15,289 bases of DNA from UBA2093 sp049454855 (GTDB taxonomy: Bacteria > Actinomycetota > Acidimicrobiia > Acidimicrobiales > Ilumatobacteraceae), in NCBI GenBank assembly GCA_049454855.1, contig JBMUAQ010000044.1, positions 1 through 15,289 on the forward strand. The letters run 5' to 3'. Below, piece by piece: positions 1 through 9,400 of this stretch. The notes beneath the pieces were generated by a model that made no database searches, was not told the origin of the DNA, and saw only the letters and a program-made list of their open reading frames with translations. Positions within the stretch are counted from its first letter, which is position 1. Each line of letters starts with the position of its first letter. Position numbers and translations under genes: made by a program.

Positions 1-1
1 C

Positions 2-723
<722 letters not shown>

Positions 724-727
<4 letters not shown>

Positions 728-2541
728 TGGCCATGCGCGGCGGTGGCGGCGGCATGGGCGGCGGCCGCGGGGGTGTGGACGAGGCGGACAAGCTCGACCG
801 CGCCCAGACCCGTGTGGTGCTGGTGCGCAGCCTGCGGATGGCCGGGGAGTTCCGTCGCAACGCCTTCCGCGCGTTCCTGCTGGTGTGCGTGACGGTGTCG
901 TGCACGCTCGCGGGGCCCGTTCTGGTGCGCCACGGAATCGACGCCGGCATCAAGGACGACGATCTCTCCGCGCTGAACACGGCCGTCATCGCCTACATCG
1001 TCGTGGTGATCCTGAACTATGTGGCCAGCCGGATGCAGTACGTCCAGTTGAACGCCGCCGGAGAGGGATTCCTGCAGATCATGCGCCGCAGGGTGTTCTC
1101 CCACATCCAGCGCCAGTCGATGTCGTTCTTCGACCGCGAGAAGGCCGGCGTCCTGGTGTCGCGCATGACCGCCGACGTGGAGTCCATGTCGGAGCTGGTG
1201 CAGTTCGGGCTCATGCAGTTCCTGTCGTCGTTCCTGCTGCTCGTTTTCGCCCTGGTGCTTCTGCTCACCCTGTCATGGGAGCTCACGCTCATCACGCTCA
1301 TCGTTTTCCCGTTCATCATCGCTGCGTCGGTGAAGTTCCAGCGCGACGCCAACAAGGCGTACCTCGAGGTGCGCGAGAAGGTGGGCGCCAACCTCTCGGC
1401 CCTGCAGGAGGGCATCACCGGCGTGCGCGTGATCCAGGCATACGCGCGCGAGGACGAACAGATCCGCCGTTTCGAGGAGTCCAACCGGGCGCTGTTCCGC
1501 AGCCATCTGCACTCGGTCAGGGTGAGCACCTGGTACTTCGGCCTCATCGAGTTCTCCGGTATCGCCTCCACCGCCTTCGTGGTGGGCATCGGCGGGTGGC
1601 TGGTGCACCGGGGCGACGTCTCGCTCGGCACGGTGGTGGCCTTCGTGCTGCTGCTCGCCCAGCTCTTCGACCCCGTGCAGCAGCTCTCCCAGCTGTACAA
1701 CACGCTGCAGTCGGCCGCAGCGGCCCTGCACAAGCTCTTCGGCATCCTCGACACCGTGCCCGACGTGGACGAGGCACCCGGCGCGGTCGACCTGCCGGCC
1801 GCCGGTGACCTGGTGGTGAGCGGTGTCACCTTCCGTTATGCAGGCGTTGAGCGCGCGGCCCTTGATGAAGTGTCGATCACCCTGCCGGCGGGCACGCGCC
1901 TGGCGCTGGTGGGCCCCACCGGTGCCGGCAAGAGCACGCTTGCCAAACTGATGGCGCGCCTGTACGACCCGGTGGAGGGAACGGTCACCTTCGGCGGCAC
2001 CGACCTGCGCCGCGCGTCGATGAAGTCGCTGCGCGAGCGGATCGTGGTGATCCCGCAGGAGGGGTTCCTGTTCGACGGCAGCGTGCGCGACAACCTGCTG
2101 ATCGCCCGGCCCGACGCGACGAACGACGAGCTGCTCACGGCACTCACGTCGATCGGACTCCGCGACCGTTTCGAGGCACTGCCCGAGGGGCTCGACACGC
2201 AGGTGCGTGAGCGCGGGTCGCGCCTGTCGGCCGGGGAGCGCCAGCTAGTCGCCCTCGCGCGCGCCGCACTGGTGGACCCCGCGGTGCTCGTGCTGGACGA
2301 GGCCACGAGCAACCTCGACCCCGGCACCGAGATGCTCATCGAGGCGGCGCTCGACAGGTTGATGGCCGGACGCAGCGTGATCGTGGTGGCGCACCGGCTC
2401 ACCACAGTGCGCCGGGCCGACACCATCGCCGTGGTGAGCGATGCACGCATCACGGAGATCGGCTCGCACGACGAACTCATCGCACTCGGCGGCCATTACG
2501 CAACCCTGGTGGCCAACTGGGAGAAGAGCCAGCCGGCCTGA
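724..2541 (+). CDS. ABC exporter half-transporter (fused membrane and ATPase domains), partner of the preceding gene
   Basis: A complete 605-residue half-transporter. A Gly/Met/Arg-rich N-terminus (residues 1-17) is followed by a six-helix type I exporter membrane domain (about 45-330) and a nucleotide-binding domain (about 360-605). The ATPase domain has Walker A GPTGAGKST (397-405), Q-loop Gln445, Walker B VLVLDE with catalytic Glu526, and H-loop His557. Its signature is LSAGE (501-505) instead of LSGGQ. It therefore supplies the working Walker motifs while its partner supplies the good signature, as expected of an asymmetric heterodimeric exporter. I chose the ATG at 724, which overlaps the previous stop and has GAGGTGG at 713-719; an in-frame ATG at 733 is possible. 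The gene is convergent with the histidine kinase, leaving a 20-bp gap. Function as an efflux or lipid exporter is inferred from the family. Confidence 0.96.
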
Positions 2542-2561
2542 GACGTGCCCGGGAATGTCGG

Positions 2562-3896
2562 TCAGGGGAGCTCGAACCAGAAGGTCGAACCTGCGCCCGG
2601 CGCTGACTCGATGCCGTATGTGCCGTCGTGTGCCGTCACAATCGCTGCAACCATCGACAGCCCGATCCCGCCATGACCCGCGGCGCCGTTTCGGCCCGGG
2701 TCGACCCGGTACAACCTCTGGAACAGATGGGGGTGATGCCGCGACTCGATGCCGGGTCCGTTGTCGCTGACCGTCACGCGCACCCGTCCCCCGCGGCGGT
2801 CCGCCGAGAGTGTCACCACCGTGTCGATCGGTGTGTGTTCGGCCGCGTTCGTTCCGAGCGCCATCACTGCCTGTGTCACAAGGTCCGCATCAACCAGTGC
2901 GGTGCACTCCTTCGACGCGGTCACAAAACTGCGCGGCGGATGCGCTGCCCTCAGGTCGGCTGCGCACCGCTCGACGAGTTCGTCGATCCGGGAGGGGGAG
3001 AGGCTGAGGGGGGCGTGCTCGAGTCCTCGCAGTTCGATCAGGTCGTCGACGATGCGGGCCATGCGGTCCGACTCCGACCGTATGCGGCGCATCGCGTCGG
3101 CCACCTGGGCAGTGTCCGTGAGAACCCCTGATTCATACAGGTCGGAGTAGCCGCGGAGCGTCGTGAGGGGTGTCCGCAGTTCGTGGGACACGTCGGCTAT
3201 GAACTGCTTCACCCGTTCGTCCGCGGCGCGCAGCGCGTCGATCATCTCGTTCAGGGACTCGGCGAGAACGGCAGCCTCCGCGTTGCCGGGCTGCGGGGGA
3301 ACGCGGTGCCCGGTCTCTCCGCGCGCAATCCTGCGCGCCGAGTCCGACATTCGCACCAGGGGTGTGATTCCCATCCGGGAGACCCACCATGACAGGAGGC
3401 CGATCAGTGCGACCACCGTGGTGGCCAGGAGCACCGACGTGCGGTTCAGGGCCTCGAGCAGCGACTCCTGCTCGTCGATCGGCAGGGCGACAACCACGTG
3501 CACGCCCGAGACACGTGCGGTCGCGACCACGCGCACGGTCTCGCTGCGCCCGGAGAGCGTGCCGTGTGTGGATGGGCCGGTCGACACGTCATCGATGCCA
3601 TAGTCGGGGACGAGACCGGGGTCATCGATGGGGGTGATCACGCCGACGAGCCTCCCGTCCGGGCCGATCTCGCCGATCCATGCATCCGAGATGGCCGACA
3701 CAAGCGCCCGGGGCGTCTTGTCCCGCTCGTCCATCCGGCGCACAGCGACGCGCGCAGCCGGGAGAATCCTGGAGAGACGCTCGTCGGTCTTCTCCCGGAC
3801 GTAGTCGGCCTGGCTGGTTGCCACGAGCCAGGTGCCCACGAGCGTGGCGAGTGCGATGAGAATGCTGCCGACAGCCAGCCGTGTGCGGAGTGTCAT
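2562..3896 (-). CDS. Sensor histidine kinase of a two-component system
   Basis: A 444-residue membrane kinase. Transmembrane helix 1 is at about residues 7-28, an extracytoplasmic sensor region at about 30-150, and helix 2 at about 153-175, followed by a HAMP linker to about 228. The dimerisation box is FIADVSHELRTPL with phospho-accepting His238. The ATP-binding domain shows an N-box with Asn350 (GTNAAEHTP), a G1 box DNGPGI (378-383), an F-box LFQRLYRVD and a G2 box GHGGIGLS. All catalytic elements look intact. The ATG at 3896 overlaps the regulator's stop by ATGA, so the kinase is translated together with its partner from the promoter region near 4600. The layout resembles actinobacterial MprB/TrcS/PhoR-type kinases. 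The stimulus is unknown; the sensor region has no cysteine and no domain I recognise. Confidence 0.96.
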   Translation of the reverse strand: MTLRTRLAVGSILIALATLVGTWLVATSQADYVREKTDERLSRILPAARVAVRRMDERDKTPRALVSAISDAWIGEIGPDGRLVGVITPIDDPGLVPDYGIDDVSTGPSTHGTLSGRSETVRVVATARVSGVHVVVALPIDEQESLLEALNRTSVLLATTVVALIGLLSWWVSRMGITPLVRMSDSARRIARGETGHRVPPQPGNAEAAVLAESLNEMIDALRAADERVKQFIADVSHELRTPLTTLRGYSDLYESGVLTDTAQVADAMRRIRSESDRMARIVDDLIELRGLEHAPLSLSPSRIDELVERCAADLRAAHPPRSFVTASKECTALVDADLVTQAVMALGTNAAEHTPIDTVVTLSADRRGGRVRVTVSDNGPGIESRHHPHLFQRLYRVDPGRNGAAGHGGIGLSMVAAIVTAHDGTYGIESAPGAGSTFWFELP

Positions 3897-4591
3897 CGCG
3901 GTGGTCTCAGGCTGTAGCCGATTCCGCGCACGGTGTGGATGAGACGCGGGTTGGACTGGTCCATCTTTCTGCGCAGGTGACTCACGTACGTCTCGATGAT
4001 CGCGCCGTCACCGCCGAAGTCGTACTGCCACACGTGGTCCAGGATCTGTGGACGAGTGAGCACCTTTCCGGCATTCATCATGAGGAAGCGAAGAAGCGCG
4101 AACTCGGTCCCCGAGAGGCTGATCTCGTCACCGGCCCTCCACACCCGGTGGGCCTCGGTGTCCATCACGAGGTCCGCGACCTCCAGCATGGTGGGCCCGG
4201 CCCCTGCTCCCGATCGCCGGACCTGGGCGTGTACGCGGGCGAGGAGTTCCTCGAGGGCGAACGGTTTGACCATGTAGTCGTCGCCCCCCGCGGTGAGACC
4301 GCGCACCCTGTCGTCTGTGGTGCCCCTCGCACTGAGAAAGATGACGGGCGCGGTGACGGCCGTCTCCCTCAGCCGCTTGACCACCTCGGTGCCGTCCGCA
4401 TCGGGGAGCATCACGTCAAGGATCACGACATGGGGATTGAAGGAGCGGGCGAGGTACACCCCGTCGGCTCCTGTCGCAGCCGATTTCGCCTCGAAGCCGC
4501 TGTTCGTGAGTGCCGAGACGACGAGGTACGAGATGTTCTCCTCGTCGTCGATCACGAGTGCCCGAAGGCCCTGCCCCGCGGCTGCTCCCAC
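3893..4591 (-). CDS. OmpR/PhoB-family response regulator (PhoP/TrcR-like)
   Basis: A receiver domain is followed by a winged-helix DNA-binding domain. With the GTG at 4591 as start the protein is 232 residues, the usual size. Receiver residues are the acidic pair in VIDDEE, the phospho-acceptor Asp in VVILDVMLP, Ser in IFLSARG and Lys in MVKPF. The C-terminus carries GTEFALLRFLMMNAGKVLTR and ILDHVWQYDFGGD...YVSHLRRK, closely resembling mycobacterial PhoP and TrcR. Another in-frame GTG at 4642 would add 17 residues, but those codons read through the left copy of an inverted 17-bp repeat (4614-4630) that looks like an operator, and neither start has a Shine-Dalgarno sequence. I prefer 4591, which lies 5 bases after a possible -10 (TACTCA). 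It is the first gene of the regulator-kinase pair, likely autoregulated. Confidence 0.93.
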   Translation of the reverse strand: MGAAAGQGLRALVIDDEENISYLVVSALTNSGFEAKSAATGADGVYLARSFNPHVVILDVMLPDADGTEVVKRLRETAVTAPVIFLSARGTTDDRVRGLTAGGDDYMVKPFALEELLARVHAQVRRSGAGAGPTMLEVADLVMDTEAHRVWRAGDEISLSGTEFALLRFLMMNAGKVLTRPQILDHVWQYDFGGDGAIIETYVSHLRRKMDQSNPRLIHTVRGIGYSLRPPR

Positions 4592-4596
4592 ACGGA

Positions 4597-4602
4597 TGAG
4601 TA
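4597..4602 (-). promoter_or_regulatory. Possible -10 element for the regulator-kinase operon
   Basis: The minus strand reads TACTCA here, then five bases, then the GTG at 4591. The left 17-bp operator copy ends 11 bp upstream, the placement a PhoB-class activator box has relative to a -10. This is inference from spacing only; the hexamer is a weak match to TANNNT. Confidence 0.35.
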
Positions 4603-4613
4603 TTCCACCCGAA

Positions 4614-4630
4614 CCTTGAGGTTTCCTGAA
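4614..4630 (-). promoter_or_regulatory. Putative response-regulator operator, left copy
   Basis: On the minus strand this reads TTCAGGAAACCTCAAGG. It matches 4678-4694 on the plus strand at 16 of 17 bases, so the two copies face away from each other across a 47-bp spacer. Each copy holds two similar half-sites (TCAGGA and TCAAGG) at a 10-bp period, the pattern bound by tandem OmpR/PhoB-family dimers. Binding by the adjacent regulator is inferred from position and form. Confidence 0.6.
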
Positions 4631-4637
4631 CGAATCC

Positions 4638-4668
4638 TGCACGTGTGGGCAAGGTCAGGGGACGTGCA
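4638..4668. repeat. Inner inverted repeat nested between the two operator copies
   Basis: TGCACGT at 4638-4644 and ACGTGCA at 4662-4668 are perfect inverted 7-bp arms. Their centre (4653) is within 1 bp of the centre of the outer 17-bp arms (4654), so the whole 81-bp stretch 4614-4694 is a nested imperfect palindrome. It could be a second regulator site or a structural element; the sequence alone does not decide. Confidence 0.5.
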
Positions 4669-4677
4669 GACGCAACT

Positions 4678-4694
4678 TTCAGGAAATCTCAAGG
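4678..4694 (+). promoter_or_regulatory. Putative response-regulator operator, right copy
   Basis: This reads TTCAGGAAATCTCAAGG on the plus strand, the partner of the inverted copy at 4614-4630. It lies 96 bp upstream of the small secreted protein gene and points toward it. A CAAGAT hexamer at 4712-4717, 17 bp further on, could be the -10, which would place the operator over the -35. The symmetric placement suggests one regulator controls both divergent transcripts. Confidence 0.6.
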
Positions 4695-4776
4695 AGCACC
4701 GCACGTCGGTGCAAGATTCGTCTGGCACGATTCAGCGCAAGACGGTCCGGTCAATACGAAGCCGGCGAACACAAGC

Positions 4777-4782
4777 AAGGAG
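4777..4782 (+). promoter_or_regulatory. Shine-Dalgarno site of the small secreted protein gene
   Basis: AAGGAG with an 8-base spacer to the ATG at 4791. This strong site fixes the start and contrasts with most other genes in the window, which lack one and appear leaderless. Confidence 0.8.
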
Positions 4783-4790
4783 AGACCACG

Positions 4791-5162
4791 ATGAGTGTCA
4801 GGAAGTCCGTGGCGGCAGCCGCAGTTGCAGCAGTGATCATGCTGGGCGGAGCGCCGATTGCGTCCGCGCAGGGCGAGGGGTCCGGCAAGCTCGTGAACCT
4901 CACGGCGGCCCAGGAGACCTGCCTCGCCGCCGCACGCAGCGCGGCGAAGGGTCAGACGGGCGCGGCGCGAAAGGCGAACATCAAGTCGGCGGCACAGGCG
5001 TGCGGGGTGTGGAAGCGGTTCCACAAGCTCACCGCCGAGGAGCAGGCATGCCTCGCCTCGCACGGGCTCAAGCGGCCCACGGGAGCCCCGACCCGCGCGC
5101 ACAAGAAGGCTCTCCGCACCCTGGCCGCCTCGTGCGGCGTCACTCTCAAAGTGAAGGGCTGA
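4791..5162 (+). CDS. Small secreted protein with two tandem two-cysteine modules
   Basis: A 123-residue preprotein. It starts with a signal peptide: MSVRK, a hydrophobic Ala/Val-rich stretch (about 7-20), then a probable signal peptidase I cleavage after APIASA (residue 26). The mature part is basic and consists of two related halves. Half one runs from LTAAQETCLAA to AAQACGV (37-73) and half two from LTAEEQACLAS to LAASCGV (80-117). Each begins LTA, has a Cys eight residues in, and ends with CGV, with 26 and 27 residues between the cysteines (Cys44/71 and Cys87/115). One disulphide per module is plausible. I know no function for this protein. It is divergent from the response regulator and preceded by the right operator copy, so it may be a target, or even an extracellular input, of that two-component system. 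The ATG is backed by AAGGAG at 4777-4782. Confidence 0.85.
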   Translation: MSVRKSVAAAAVAAVIMLGGAPIASAQGEGSGKLVNLTAAQETCLAAARSAAKGQTGAARKANIKSAAQACGVWKRFHKLTAEEQACLASHGLKRPTGAPTRAHKKALRTLAASCGVTLKVKG

Positions 5163-5277
5163 CCGGGTGGGGGCGTTCGGGGGAGACTTCGATGCCCCGC
5201 TCGAGAATCTGGTGGAGGTGACGGTGGGACTCCCATATCTCATGACATCCCCCGTCGCCTCCGCCGGAACCACCACC

Positions 5278-5359
5278 GCCGGCGTCAGCCGGGTCGGGAG
5301 TCGTTTCGTTGCCCGTCGGCTGTTCAGGCGGGGCGCGTTCCGCCTGACCGGACGCCGGC
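5278..5359. repeat. Nested inverted repeats between convergent genes; possible terminator region
   Basis: In the 211-bp gap between the secreted protein gene and the oxidoreductase gene, TCAGGCGG (5324-5331) and CCGCCTGA (5340-5347) can form an 8-bp stem with an 8-base loop. An outer 9-bp pair, GCCGGCGTC (5278-5286) and GACGCCGGC (5351-5359), encloses it. There is no T-tract on either side, so intrinsic termination is uncertain. The gap holds no gene I can support. Confidence 0.35.
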
Positions 5360-5373
5360 TGGGTTGAAATCGT

Positions 5374-6342
5374 TCAGGGAGCCAGCAACACCCGACCGAA
5401 CGCCTGCCGCGACTCGATGTAGCGGTGTGCATCGGCCGCCTCGGCCAGTGCGAACACGCGGTCGGTGACCACTGCGAGCTCGCCGGAGGCGACGCGCGCG
5501 AGGAGCGTGTCGATCATGGCATGCGTGCGCGCGGGGTCGTGCCCCATCTCAGCGCCGAGGAACACGCCGGTGAGCCGTGCGTTCTTGCCCTTGATCATGC
5601 CGACATCCGGCGGGCTCGGGTCACGGCCCGCGTCGCCCACCCAGCTGATGCGTCCGCGGTAAGCGAGTGCCGCCACGCTCTGCTCGAGGGTGCGGCCGCC
5701 GACGGAGTCCACCACCAGATCGGCGCCGCGGCCCCCGGTGATCTCCATCACCTTCTTTGCGAGGTCGTCGCGCACGTAGTTGATGCGATGGTCGCATCCG
5801 TACGCGGCGAGTCGGCCGAGACGCTCGTCGGAAGACGCCGTGGCCAGAACCGTCGCACCCGCTCGCTTGGCCAGCTGTATCGCCGCAAGACCCACGCCGC
5901 CTGCGCCTGCCTGCACCAGCACGGTTTCGCCCGCCTGCAGCCCGCCGAACTCGAAGAGGCAGTCGTGTGCGGTGCCGAACTCGATCGGCACGCCGGCCGC
6001 GGTATCGAGAGACATGCCGTCGGGCACCGCCCACACCGAGCCTGCGGGCACGCTGACCACTTCGGCATGCGAGCCGAAGCCCATGGTGGCCACCACGGGC
6101 TGGCCGGGGGAGAACGCAGTGACACCCTCGGCGACCTCGCGCACGATGCCGGACGCCTGGTAGCCCACCACGTGAGGGACGGTGGCGAGCACGCCGCGCG
6201 CACGGTGCAGCAGGTCACCGCCCTGGATGCCCACGAAGGCAACGTCGATGAGGACACCGTTGCGGCGCAGTGCGGGCTCGGGGATGTCGTCGTAGCGGAA
6301 CACCTCGGGTCCGCCGGTGGTGTCGTAGACAGCTGCCTTCAT
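5374..6342 (-). CDS. Zinc-free medium-chain dehydrogenase, NADPH:quinone oxidoreductase family
   Basis: A 322-residue enzyme of the medium-chain dehydrogenase/reductase superfamily. A GroES-like N-terminal domain (MKAAVYDTTGGPEVFRYDDIPEP, with the VGIQGGDLLHRARG segment typical of quinone reductases) precedes a Rossmann domain with the glycine motif AGAGGVG at 145-151 and VDSVGG near 211. The zinc-ligand pattern of alcohol dehydrogenases is absent, pointing to the quinone oxidoreductase/zeta-crystallin branch, which reduces quinones or enones with NADPH. The reading frame stays open upstream to 6657, but that part overlaps metH antisense. The ATG at 6342 begins the conserved N-terminus and lies 7 bases after a TAGGTT hexamer. 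It follows metH on the same strand with a 59-bp gap and probably has its own promoter. The substrate is unknown. Confidence 0.93.
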   Translation of the reverse strand: MKAAVYDTTGGPEVFRYDDIPEPALRRNGVLIDVAFVGIQGGDLLHRARGVLATVPHVVGYQASGIVREVAEGVTAFSPGQPVVATMGFGSHAEVVSVPAGSVWAVPDGMSLDTAAGVPIEFGTAHDCLFEFGGLQAGETVLVQAGAGGVGLAAIQLAKRAGATVLATASSDERLGRLAAYGCDHRINYVRDDLAKKVMEITGGRGADLVVDSVGGRTLEQSVAALAYRGRISWVGDAGRDPSPPDVGMIKGKNARLTGVFLGAEMGHDPARTHAMIDTLLARVASGELAVVTDRVFALAEAADAHRYIESRQAFGRVLLAP

Positions 6343-6349
6343 GCCGCCC

Positions 6350-6355
6350 AACCTA
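6350..6355 (-). promoter_or_regulatory. -10 element (TAGGTT) for the quinone oxidoreductase gene
   Basis: The minus strand reads TAGGTT, then GGGCGGC, then the ATG at 6342. The 7-base distance puts the transcription start at or next to the start codon, implying a leaderless mRNA. No convincing -35 is visible. Confidence 0.5.
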
Positions 6356-6401
6356 GGCGCACCGACGGCACCCGACCCCAGCCGGGTCCGCGGTCGGTCG
6401 A

Positions 6402-9400
6402 CTAGTCGCGGGCCACGAAGTACTTGGCACGCGGGTGGTGGCAGATGATTGCCGAGGTGGTCTGCTCGGGCTGGTACTGCCAGCCGGTCTCCTCGCTCAC
6501 GTCGATGCCGATGCGACCGGCCTCGAGAAGGTCGGCCACCTTGGCGTTGTCCTCCAGGTCGGGGCACGCGGGGTAGCCCCACGAGTAGCGGCCGCCGCGG
6601 TACTGCTGGCGGAAGAGGCCGGCGAGTGACGGGCCGTCCTCGTCGACGAAGCCCCATTCGGTGCGGATGCGGTGGTGCCAGTACTCCGCCAGTGCCTCCG
6701 CCATCTCCACGCCGATGCCGTGCACCTTCATGTAGTCGTCATAGCGGTTCTCGGCGAACAGGCCGGCCGCCTTCTCGCTGATGGGTTGCCCCATGGTGAC
6801 GATGTGGAACGCGGCGTAGTCGGCCTCGCCCGAGGAGACAGGCCGGAAGAAGTCGGAGATGCAGAGCCAGGGTTCCTGGTGCTGGCGCGGGTAGGTGAAG
6901 CGGCAGCGCTCGGCCGTACGGGTCTCATCGGTCCAGATCACGAGGTCGTTGCCGTCGGCGTTGGCGGGGAAGTAGCCGTACACAACCTGCGGCACGAGCC
7001 AGCCCTCGGCCTTCGCGGTGGCGAGCAGCTCGCGCAGGATCGGTCTGATGCGGGCCTTGAAGTCCTCGTCGGACTCGCCGTTCTCGGGCCGGTACTGCCA
7101 CTGGTTGCGGAACAGAGCCGTCTCGTTGATCCACCCGGCGATGTCGTCGATGCCGAGGCCCTTCACCACGCGCGACCCGAGGAACGGTGGCACGAACACC
7201 GGGTTGTCGATTGCCGCCTCGGGCGAACGTGCAGGCAGATCTGCGGGGTCGACTGACTTCTTCTCTGGCCGCGGCACCAGCCGTTCGGTGGGCTTGCGCC
7301 CGTAGTCGGGGTCGTCGACACCCGTGCGCTTGATCTCCATCAGTCGGTCGAGCGTGGCGAGGCCCTCGAATGCGTCGCGTCCGTAGAACACACGGCCCTC
7401 GTACACCTTGCGCAGGTCCTGCTCCACGTAGCTGCGGGTGAGTGCCGCACCGCCGAGCAGCACGGGCACCTCGCTCATTCCGGTGGAGTTCATCTCCTCG
7501 AGGTTTTCGCGCATGATGATGGTGCTCTTCACGAGCAGGCCCGACATGCCGAGCGCATCGGCCCCCACCTCGCGCACCTTGTCGAGCATCTCCTGGATGC
7601 CGATCTTGATGCCGATGTTGTGCACCTCGTAGCCGTTGTTGGTGCAGATGATGTCGACCAGGTTCTTGCCGATGTCGTGCACGTCGCCCTTCACCGTGGC
7701 AAGCACCAGCTTCCCCTTGCTGGTGGCGCCGCCGGCTCGGTCCATGTGGGGCTCCAGGTGCGACACCGCGGTCTTCATGGTCTCTGCGCTCTGCAGCACG
7801 AACGGAAGCTGCATCTGGCCGCTCCCGAACAGCTCGCCCACCTCGCGCATGCCGTCGAGGAGGATGTCGTTGATGATGTCGAGCGGCGCGATGCCCTGTG
7901 CCATCCCTCGGTCGAGGTCGTCGGTGAGGCCGTCGCGGTCGCCGTCGATGATGCGCTGGCGCAGGATGCGCTCGACCGTCCAGTCGCTGCGGTCCTCCTT
8001 CACGGCCGCAACCGACGACACACCCTCGAACATGGCCATCAGTGCGTGCAGCGGGTCGTACCCCTCGCGCCGCCGGTCGTAGATGAGGTCGAGGCAGGCC
8101 TCCTTCTGCTCCGCGGGGATCCGCGACATGGGGAGGATCTTCGAGAAGTGCACGATGGCGGAGTCGAGGCCTTTGTTGCGGGCCTCCTGCAGCATCACGC
8201 TGTTCAGCACCTGGCGGGTGGCCGGGTTCAGGCCGAACGACACGTTCGACAGACCGAGGGTGGTCCACGCGCCCGGGATCTCCGCCTTGATGCGACCGAT
8301 CGCCTCGATGGTGTGCATCGCATCCTTGCGGAGGTCCTCATCGCCCGTGCCGAGGGGGAAGGTGAGGGGGTCGAAGATGAGGTCGCCGGCAGTCAGGCCG
8401 TAGCGGTCCACTGCGATGCGGTGGAGCCGGTGCGCGATCTCCATCTTCCACTCCACGTCGCGGGCCTGACCACGCTCGTCGATGAGCAGGCAGATAACGG
8501 CCGCGCCGTAGTCGCGCGCCAGCGTGAAGACACGGTCGAGCCTGCTGCCGGGGGCCTCGCCGTCCTCGAGGTTGGCGGAGTTCAGGATGCAGCGTCCGCC
8601 GGCGAACTGCAGGCCGGCCTCCATCACCTGCGGCTCGGTGGAGTCCAGGACCAGAGGCACGCTGGCCTGGGTGGCAAAGCGGGAGGCGACTTCATGCATG
8701 TCGACGGTGCCGTCGCGGCCCACGTAGTCCACGCACACGTCGAGCACGTGCGAGCCCTCGCGGATCTGCTCGGTGGCCATGCGCACGCATGAGTCCCAGT
8801 CACCCGCCAGCATCGACTCACGGAAGGCCTTGGAGCCGTTCGCGTTGGTGCGCTCGCCGATGATGAGGAACGAGTTCTCCTGCGCCAGCGGGACAGGCGA
8901 GTACAGGGACGTCACGCTGCGCTCGGGGTCGGGTGTGCGCCGCGCGGGGGACACCCCGCGCACGGCCTCCACCACCTGCCGCAGGTGCTCGGGTGTGGTG
9001 CCGCAGCACCCGCCGACGATGGTGATGCCGAGCTCGGTCACGTGGCGGCGGTGGTACTCGGCGAGCTGCGCGGGGGTGAGGTCGTAGTGGGTGCGTCCGT
9101 CCACGATGCTCGGCAGACCGGCATTCGGGAGCACGCTCACGGGTATCTCCGAGTTCGCCGACAGGTAGCGCAGGTGCTCCTGCATCTCGGCCGGCCCGGT
9201 GGCGCAGTTGATGCCGACGGCGTCGGGCCGCATCGCAACGAGCGAGTGGTAGGCGGCCCCGATCTCGGTGCCCACCAGCATGCGGCCGGTGGTCTCGATC
9301 GTGACCTGCACCTGGATGGGGACCGTGCGGCCCGCGGTCGCCATGGCACGTCGGCACGCCTGCATCGCCGCCTTCACCTGCAGGAGGTCCATGCAGGTCT

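Noticed and set aside
4711..4734. Two similar decamers GCAAGATTCG and GCACGATTCA 14 bp apart in the secreted protein leader
   Set aside because: Eight of ten matches at a non-helical spacing is too weak to call as additional regulator sites beside the much stronger 17-bp pair.
3881..5221. Long plus-strand open frame across the response regulator and secreted protein genes
   Set aside because: Shadow of the high-GC genes: no recognisable domain, low-complexity composition, and it conflicts with two well-supported genes.
5225..5235. Palindrome TGGGACTCCCA
   Set aside because: The one-base centre cannot loop as RNA, and an isolated 5+1+5 palindrome is expected by chance in a window of this size.
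5167..5367. 66-codon plus-strand frame in the 211-bp intergenic gap
   Set aside because: No ribosome site, no hydrophobic or conserved pattern, and it covers the inverted repeats; not supported as a gene.
6343..6657. Open frame that would extend the quinone oxidoreductase by about 105 residues
   Set aside because: It overlaps the 3' end of metH out of frame and is Arg/Pro/Gly-rich; the conserved N-terminus begins at 6342.
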